DNA of 64,000 bases, taken from Macrostomum hystrix (taxonomy: Eukaryota > Platyhelminthes > Macrostomidae). Made by a program: the position numbers and the translations under genes. A model generated the notes under the pieces. That model did not search any database, was not told where the DNA came from, and worked only from the letters and a program-made list of their open reading frames with translations. Shown here in pieces: positions 56,900 through 64,000 of this stretch (position 1 is its first letter; every line of letters begins with the position of its first letter). Where the stretch lies: contig CATNEN010000007.1 of assembly GCA_950097015.1 (NCBI GenBank), positions 11,595,001 to 11,659,000 on the forward strand. Direction: 5' to 3'.

Positions 56900-58460
56900 T
56901 GGGCAGTGCATTGCAGGGAAAAGCAGCGAGGCAGCAGCGTGTTTAAAAATGTGCCAGAATTTGCAGAATCGAAGCCCTGTGGCTAGCACAGGGGCTGGCC
57001 TCATTTAGCAGTGCACGCAATCTTCTTTGGCATTGTAAACAATTCCGAGCAAAGAAACGCTTTTTTAAACAATGAGCAGCCCCACACGCTGTGGAATGCA
57101 ATTCTACAGAGAATCTATTCTATTTTACTTTGCATTGAAGTGTTCACGACAGGGCAGCAGAGACCTGTAGCAGAAGCGATGCTGGGTGAGCGCCGGCTTT
57201 GATAATACATTTAATGCAAAGCATTTCCAAGGTTACCTTCTCCCTGGCAACGTAGACAGTAAACCCTGCCATTATGGCCACTTCAGTAAGCGCAGAAAAG
57301 TGCAACTACAAACGGCGGGCTGGCCTGTCGTTCAAATCCATTCCGATTCTTAAATTGCGCCGGAAAATCAATATCTGCCCTCTCTGGCAATTAGTCACTG
57401 CAGACGACCGCTTCCTAAAATACTGTCGCTGAATCACTCTGAGGACAGCAGGGACTCGATCTGCTCTCTAAAAAGCTTCTGCTAGCAAATCCGCTTCCAC
57501 TCAACTGGCGTCTGAGACAGCTGGTGTGAAAAGGCATCAGTCTTTCTTAATCCTATTGCTGGCCTTTGTTTGTGAAAGCTTGCCAAGGCTTACAAGCGAT
57601 CGGCTTATAGCGAGTCGTACTTGTCTAGAACTAATCTCTCCCCCTACGCAGTCATCACTGGTAGGCGTGCTGCTGCGGGGGAATTCCATCTAGAAAGGCC
57701 ACCAGGCGCCGGCAAAATTCCACTACGCTCGCCATTGGCCCTTAACCTTAGCGACGAGCTATATTTAGAACTGGAAACCCCTATAGGTCTTCCGTACATG
57801 AAGTATCACAAAGTAGATCCCTTCGATAAACTATTGAATTTATTAGCTTTAACTGTATAGCAAAATGGCGTAAAGCAGTATATTATGTAATTAAAAAGAT
57901 TTACTAGCAATGCACAGAATTATTTGTTTCAAGACTTGCAATAAGCAAGCCAGCCCCCAGGTGCAAGAATACCAGTCTGTTGCCAATAGATTCGACCTAT
58001 AAATTCCATAGCTCGCCAAGAATTTTACGGCGACCTGTTCACGCAGCCTTTTCGTCGGTACCAAAGTGAGAGCGCGCCCGCCCGCTCAGTGGGCTCGAAG
58101 TCCTTCCTTCCTCCATCCGCTTCATTCGCTCATTGTTTCGGGGCAGCGCCTGCTGGCATGCGTTGCATCTGCTCGACCTCATCTCATTGAGCTCCCTCCA
58201 TTCGCCGTCATCAGGTAAGCAGTTTATGGCGAATTCCAAGTACTCTCAGTGCTGCTTGATAGTCTATGGCAAAAGCTTAAATATCGAAACGGAATCGCCG
58301 CGTGCCCTTAATTAACAAAAGTGCTCGTGCACTTATTAGCAGTCAGAGTGCATGCTGGCATTGCGCAATAAGTCTGACAGCCATGCACATCCGCAATGCG
58401 CTCCGCTTGCCAATGCCAAATTTCAGTTCGCGCCATTCAGTTCGAAGAATCAGCTGAGAA
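56900..58460. other. intergenic region upstream of the PIM-like kinase
   Basis: Mixed-composition DNA. The plus-strand ORF at 57621-57860 (79 aa, ending in a LLALTV-type tail) has no family signature and is not supported by splice context. The promoter of the kinase gene is presumably in the last few hundred bases; no TATA was evident. Confidence 0.4.
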
Positions 58461-58462
58461 AA

Positions 58463-61361
58463 ATGACGCCATTTATTCCCGACCGACACATTCTAGCTCT
58501 GTCATGTGAGTACAAACTCGATTTCTAAGCGACCATGTCCGGGTAGCCACGAGTGCCAGATGAAGCTGTCCCCCCTAAGCCGAAACCGAAAACAGAGGGT
58601 TGTCCCAAAGCCTTTAGTAGCAGCCTCAGGTGAAGCGAAAGCCATGCACTGGGCAGGTGGCAGGGAGTGAATTTGAACAGTCCCACCGGACCAGCTGTAC
58701 CTCTCCTCCCCTACCCACCGCGCAGTGGAGGAGGCGCCGTCCGCCACGCCTCGGTGGCACCCGGCCGAGAATTTCCACCGGGACTATAGGCTGGGCCGCG
58801 AGATCGGCAGCGGCGGCTTTGGCCGAGTCTTTCATGGTGTTCGCGTTGTCGACGGAGCCGAGGTGGCTGTCAAGATTATTCAGAAGGAGAAGATGTCGGC
58901 GAATTCCTGGCACCGGCTGGTGAGTCCCACCTTCTGTGTCCAGCTTTCAATGTATGCTGTATCCCAGTTTCCGAGTCCCAATGCCAGTTTCCGAGTCCCA
59001 ATGCCAGTTTCCGAGTCCCAATGCCAGTTTCCGAGTCCCAATGCCAGTTTTCGAGTCCCAATGCCAGTTTTCGAGTCCCAATGCCAGTTTCCGAGTCCCA
59101 ATGCCAGTTTCCGAGTCCCAACAGCTCCGCCCGTATCTCCATGCAGGCCAACGGGCAGCGCTTGCCAGTGGAGATTGTGCTGCTGCAGCGCTGCCGCAAC
59201 ATTCCGGGGGTCGTGCACCCCGTCGGCTACTACGAGGGCGCCAGGGAGTGGGTGATCGTGATGAAGAAGATCCGCTGCTGCAAGGACCTGTTCGATTACA
59301 TCTCGGACAAGAAGTTCCTTGAGGAGGCCGAGGCCAAGCTGTTCATGCGGCAGCTGCTGCACACCCTGCTGCACTGCCACCGGGCTGGCATCCTGCACCG
59401 CGACATCAAGGACGAGAACCTGCTGGTGAATCTGGCCGAGGGCACCATCCACCTCATCGACTTCGGTTCGGGCGCATTCCTCAGGGACGCGGACTACACC
59501 GACTTTGATGGTGAGCGGGCCATCGATTTGCCACATGCGATTAGGTGGGCACAAGGACTGTTGTCCAGTGGTCCTTGGTTGGGCCCAAGGACTGCTGTCC
59601 AGTGGTCCTTGGTTGGGCCCAAGGACTGTTGTCTAGTGGTCCTTGGTTGGGCCCAAGGACTGCTGTCCAGTGGTCCTTGGTTGAGCACAAGGACTGCTGT
59701 CCAGTGGTCCTTGGTTGGGTCCAAGGACTGTTGTCCAGTGGTCCTTGGTTGGGCACAAGGACTGCTGTCCAGTGGTCCTTGGTTGGGCCCAAGGACTGTT
59801 GTCCAGTGGTCCTTGGTTTGGCACTGAGGCTCAGCCTGCTCTCCCTCCCTCTGTCCTGTGGGCTGTGGTCATCGCCGTGCGCACGTTGGCACTTTTCATT
59901 CTCATTCTATACCGTTCTTTATAAAGCAGCTGATATAACAATGGCTAATTTTGCTAAGTGCACATGAGGCACTGAGTATGAAACTATGAGCTAATCTCAG
60001 GTGCAAGCCGCAATATCTATCATATCGATAATAACTAGACAAACCAGCTGCGGGGGATGACTGATGCCAGCCGCCTTGGCAACGTGCATTTCTGCCTGAC
60101 TCAATCCGGTTTGACCAGTTTGGCATGCACAGATAGCCCGGCCGGCCCCCTTATCTCTCACTGCTCGCTGAGGACCCGCCGACCTTCACCTTCGGGGTGG
60201 GGGTGGGGCCGTCACGGGGCACTCCCTCTGCACTCAGTGCTCAAGTGTGTCTCCATGCCGCATATTTTTACACCCTCCAGTCTGGCATGGGGCCGATCCC
60301 ATTTATGAGGGCTGCTGCTTGGTGAACCCTGAAACATGTTTGCATTTGTGAAATGCGCGAATGTGCCGAAATGAGTCAAGAGTACGAGAGCCGGGGATCG
60401 GTGCCGGAATTGATCTGCACTACCAGGCCGCCCTGTCCCCCATTTTTAATTACCCCAGCTGGGGGAGGGGGCGGGTGCTCAGTGGTGCATTTCCCCTCCG
60501 GCAGTGCAGGGCGGGGGTGACCAGGCGGGAACAGTGCACTTCGCAGATCCGCCCGCTAGCAAAACCCCCCAGCTGCGGGGTGGGCGGCCGGCAATGAGGC
60601 GGTGCCGCTGCACTTGCCGTTAGTCACCTGGCCTGGCAGGGACAGCCCTGGCGCTGACTCACCCTCCGCATCCCACCGCACTGGCAGGCACCCGCGTGTA
60701 CAGCCCGCCGGAGTGGATCCGCTGGCAGCGCTACAACGGCAAGAAGGCCGAGGTGTGGTCACTGGGCATCCTGCTCTTTGACATGGTCTGCGGCGACATT
60801 CCGTTCGAGCGGGACGACCAGATCTGCGCCTCCCGGCCATTGTTCAAGCGGAGGGTCAGCCCAGACTGCCGCGACCTAATCCACGCCTGCCTGAGCCCGG
60901 ATGCCCGCTTCCGGCCTACCATTGAGGAGATGCTGCGGCACCGCTGGTTTGTCGAGGAGCCCCAGCATCTGACGCAGATGATGCAGCAGCAGAGAATGCT
61001 ACAGCAGCAGCAGCAGCAGCAGCAGGTACCGCTGGCATTCGCTAGCAGGCCGATGGCAGCTTCGGCGGCCACCTCCGCCTCAGCTGTCTCGACCGTCACC
61101 GCCGCAGCCGCAGCCTCGTCAGTCTCAACGCTGCAGCCGCAGCATCCGGCGCCGCATCTGGTGCACTTCTCGTTGGCCAGCTCCGCTGAGTCGTCGGACT
61201 CACTTGAGGAGGTCGAGTCCGCCTCGTCCTGCTCGTCGGCTGCCGGCCCGGTCTTCTTCATTGGCGCCAGCGGCGGCAGCGGTGGCGGAGGTGGCGGCGG
61301 TGGCATCAGCAGCGGCATTCCATTCCTGCACCAGGACTCGGGCTACTTTGGCGCCAACTGA
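58463..61361 (+). CDS. PIM: PIM-family serine/threonine kinase, 4 exons
   Basis: Exons 58463-58505, 58726-58919, 59147-59510 and 60688-61361 join in phase to give 424 aa. PIM kinases are constitutively active survival and translation kinases. Visible elements: P-loop GSGGFGRV (42-49), VAIK-type Lys64, Glu88 of helix C, HRDIKDEN (163-170, Asp165), DFGSGAFL (184-191) and the PIM hallmark [33 protein letters not shown] follows. The hinge, ERPEP in human PIM1, reads KKIRC here and lacks both prolines. After the kinase domain (to about 300) comes a 120-residue extension absent from vertebrate PIMs (about 313-330 aa): polyQ, an Ala/Ser/Thr-rich stretch, and a poly-Gly run ([11 protein letters not shown]). 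The first exon (14 codons) is inferred from phase and a good GTGAGT donor. Confidence 0.96.
58963..59122. repeat. 20-bp minisatellite, PIM intron 2
   Basis: Eight units of AGTTTCCGAGTCCCAATGCC between about +43 of the donor and 24 bp before the acceptor. The unit word GAGTCCCA also occurs in the donor itself (GTGAGTCCCA at 58920). Confidence 0.95.
59545..59822. repeat. 34-bp minisatellite, PIM intron 3
   Basis: About eight units of CCTTGGTTGGGCCCAAGGAC plus TGCTGTCCAGTGGT, starting about 34 bp after the donor. Each unit contains the inverted pair CCTTGG...CCAAGG. The rest of the intron (59823-60687) is unique sequence. Confidence 0.96.
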
Positions 61362-61822
61362 AGCGAGTTCGGGCGCTTTTATTGTCTGTGCAGCGAAGTG
61401 GTCGAGTCGGTCACATCGACATTAATTTCTGCGCATCCGATGCGCCCTGACAATTTTGCCTTTCTAATTGTACTTTTCACCCAGTCCCCAGCAGCTACTG
61501 TATGATTCGCTCTGTTGCCCTATTCGCTGGTGTGAAATCCACGGAGCAGAAGACTGGAGTCCCTGGTGGCCCCTCTGGCTGAACAGCTTCCGTGACTCGC
61601 TTTTCTCCGTTGAGCAGCAGCTCGCCTCGATGCCTCACCGCAATGATGTCCCATCTCCCATGTTGTCATGTTCGTCAGCATCTGTTCGCCGCTGTCGGCT
61701 GTCAGGAGCGTGGCGGCAGCTCCTGACCCCAACCGACCAGTCAATCCAGTGCCAGACGCGGATGCAAACCACACAGCGCCTACCTCTTCCGCCTCCTGCA
61801 GTCCCTTTGCATATCTGCCAGA

Positions 61823-61901
<79 letters not shown>

Positions 61902-62780
61902 GATTCGCTCGCTGATTTCAGTTTTGGCCAGTTTCTCTTTTGTTGTCCCGCTGCGGCTGCCCGGCAGTATTTCTCCCGCAGTTTTCGGCGCATTGTACAT
62001 TTAGTATGAGCTCAAATCACTCGACTGTCTTTTGTGTGTCCATTCATGTCTAACTGCCTATGCGATCCTGCACTGTTCCACAATCTCCTTAAGTCCCCAT
62101 GTAACTCGTCCATTGCACTCATCCCCAATTGATCACACCGGCCAGGCCTCGAGTCCTCTGAGCTGGCGGTCGTTGTTTTATGCATCTGCGCTCAATTTCT
62201 AGAGACAGATTTTATCATTAGCAGATTCTGTACAGCTTGCCCCAGTTTGTGTTGTAGCTGTGTTCCGTTGACAGAGGCATAGCAGAACAAAGACTTGCAT
62301 TGCTCAATTCTGCAGCGCCAGCCGCTCCCACCAACCTCAATCGATTAGGCTGCACCTGCAGCACCCGGCCTGTGCTGCATTGTACATTTTTGTTGTCAGA
62401 TTTTTCCCATCTCTGCTTGCGCATCGCCCTCCTGTTCGCTGTTCCGCTTACCATCTATGGCCCAGCTCACCAGGTGACCGGCAGCTCAGCTCAGTACAGG
62501 TAAAATGCCCCGGCTCTCGCACGGGTACCTAAATCAGTTTTATTCACTAGAGGCTGCTGTATTTCTCTCCACTGCTTTAACTTTTTTTAGTTTTAATTTT
62601 TTCCTGATTAATAACTTTTGATTTCTCGCTACTGCCTTGTCGTAAGCCCGCCTTGCAGCCCTGTACATAGCAGACTACTATCGCTTAATCCTGGATTTAA
62701 TCCCAACTCAAATACAAAGCGCTTTTATTTCACATTTAAGCACTATAAAATGTTTTATTGCCAACAAAAGCCCCCTTGAA
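61362..62780 (+). other. probable PIM 3' UTR and downstream DNA
   Basis: No coding signature on the plus strand after the stop codon. The stretch holds a CTG repeat (61832-61900). No perfect AATAAA was found in a convincing place, so the transcript end is unknown. Confidence 0.4.
61832..61900 (+). repeat. (CTG)n, about 22 units, 470 bp after the PIM stop codon
   Basis: A pure TGC/CTG run in the sense strand of the kinase's presumed 3' UTR. The antisense is CAG. It is open in every frame, so the polyQ, polyA and polyC ORFs here are artefacts. Confidence 0.9.
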
Positions 62781-62859
62781 CAGTGTGGACTTGCTGCTGC
62801 CTTATCATTTCGGTGGAATGTGCGACGTCGAACAGGTCGACGGTCCCTGACGCCACTTC

Positions 62860-64000
62860 ACTGACGCAAGTTCAGTGGCTGGCCGTGTGAAAAAAAATCA
62901 TTCCTGCGACGGCAAAGTACGCGGCCGCACTGGCGAGTGCCCACCCCTGCTCATGTGACACCGCATGGGAGCTGACCGGGGTCAGCCGAGGTGACCGCCC
63001 AGACAGCCCACCCAGCCCGCAGTCCTCGCGCAGCCCCTTCTCTGGCTGGCTGCCGTGGCTGGCTCTTTCCAAGCCGCACTCCTGGAGCCGCTCTCGGAGC
63101 CGGCGAGCCGGGCTTGTGGGCGGGGGGTGGCTGCCGGAGGCGGAGCAGGAGGAGTGGGCGGCCCCCTGACTGCCTCTCTCTCCCGCAATGCGCCAGTTTG
63201 GTTGCTATGCTGGGCCGGGCCAGGCAGGCAATTGTACCGGGCCACCCACCCCGCCGCACCGGGTGTTCGGTTTAGTGCAGGGAGACTGGCAGCGGCCGCT
63301 CGCCCTTGCAGCGACCCCGCACGCGAAGCGCATCTGCTGCGAGGGCTGGCATGGCCAAGCTATGGGGAACATAAAAAACGGGCCTGAAAAATGACACTGT
63401 GTAAAATTTCCATCGAAACTTGCTGGAATGACTGCCGAGCAAGAGAGTGCCTTCACAGTTGTACCCGACCGGGAGCGGAGCAGGGGAATTAATCCCGTCA
63501 CTTTATTCCCCACTGTCACTGGGATTGCATGGGATTTGAAGCTTTCATCCACATTTCTGCGCGACACAATGCGATTTGGGCCAAAAATAGAACTGCTTTG
63601 TTGGATGTTTCATATTCAGTTTGAATAGCTGCTCTCTATCTTGCCTGACATGAAAATGCCACGAATCCGCCATTGTCAGCTTCACGAGCGCATCTTTTGA
63701 AACCGGTTGATGAGCTACCGACGATACTCCATCTCACTTTGCTCATCCGGCTTGCGAACCTGTCACTCAGCGAGTGCTGGGGACACTTTCTCCTCCCAGA
63801 TCCCACCCGACATTCTCTACAATTCTCATCCCTAACTCCCCAACTACAATTCTCTGCACAGCGTGAAGCCCGGCTTGGGATCAGGTTGCTACGGAGTTCC
63901 GCCGGCCTCACTAAAACACGAGAGGCTTCTCTATCCTCAGGTGGTGACGCATGCCTCAATGCCTGCTTAGCGGTGCGCGCGATGCATTCGCACCAGAGCG
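62860..64000. other. unassigned region with a GC-rich island
   Basis: 62930-63330 is GC-rich and has overlapping ORFs on both strands, none with a recognisable domain. It could be a CpG-rich promoter or first exon of a gene beyond the window. The remaining part is unremarkable. Confidence 0.4.

Noticed and set aside
55892-57004. A 370-codon Leu/Pro/Ser ORF on the minus strand
   Set aside because: It is the translation of a polypurine tract. It has no hydrophobic segment pattern of a real membrane protein and no gene signals.
57621-57860. A 79-aa ORF upstream of the kinase
   Set aside because: No domain, splice context or composition bias was seen; it was mentioned only within the intergenic entry.
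61468-62009. PolyA, polyQ and polyC ORFs over the CTG run
   Set aside because: All arise from one triplet repeat in the presumed 3' UTR; no frame has supporting sequence on both sides.

Overview
This is a nuclear genomic window from an animal, probably a protostome. The genes have many GT-AG introns. Exons are GC-rich and sit in AT-rich intergenic DNA, and nearly every larger intron is filled by a tandem repeat. The alpha-actinin has the extended GxDxQGxxxF EF-hand linker seen in fly and some vertebrate isoforms. The gene set (vasohibin, alpha-actinin, exportin-1, UNC-93-like, PIM kinase) is metazoan. Small introns, GC-rich codons, abundant minisatellites and tRNA-derived SINEs would fit a flatworm such as a macrostomid, but the sequence alone does not prove the taxon.

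Layout. 0-2.1 kb: two SINE copies and no gene. 2.1-4.15 kb (-): complete eight-exon vasohibin. 4.53-17.94 kb (+): alpha-actinin, 13 coding exons in the spliced form plus a tandemly duplicated, probably mutually exclusive CH2 exon; it shares a 378-bp intergenic region head-to-head with vasohibin. 20.0-20.8 kb (+): small single-pass membrane protein. 22.1 kb (+): tiny Lys/Arg-rich protamine-like gene. 22.3-28.9 kb: AT-rich, with degraded transposon pieces. 28.96-34.15 kb (+): complete exportin-1 (XPO1/CRM1), seven exons. 35-36.6 kb: minisatellite and SINE. 37.0-38.4 kb (-): intronless POT/SLC15-like transporter, followed by a broken fragment of a paralogue and a 40-bp minisatellite. 40.1-42.9 kb: three copies (one broken) of a small Asn/Gln/Pro-rich protein gene. 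43.2-43.7 kb: hAT transposon end. 44.96-48.56 kb (+): UNC-93-like transporter, six exons. 48.8-50.8 kb: two minisatellites. 51.0-52.4 kb (-): four-TM MS4A-like protein with a coding 21-bp repeat. 52.4-58.4 kb: AT-rich DNA, a SINE, a 1-kb polypurine tract and weak ORFs. 58.46-61.36 kb (+): PIM-family kinase, four exons, with a CTG repeat in its probable 3' UTR. 61.4-64 kb: probable 3' UTR, then unassigned GC-rich DNA.

All exon models were built by joining GT-AG sites in phase. Vasohibin, alpha-actinin, XPO1, UNC-93 and PIM each give an uninterrupted protein of expected length (312, 908, 1064, 471 and 424 aa). The genes do not form an operon or one pathway; they serve tubulin detyrosination, actin cross-linking, nuclear export, transport and signalling. 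The most unusual feature is the set of minisatellites, each with its own unit, that start within tens of bases of 5' splice sites and often fill the intron. Two- and three-copy examples look like early stages.
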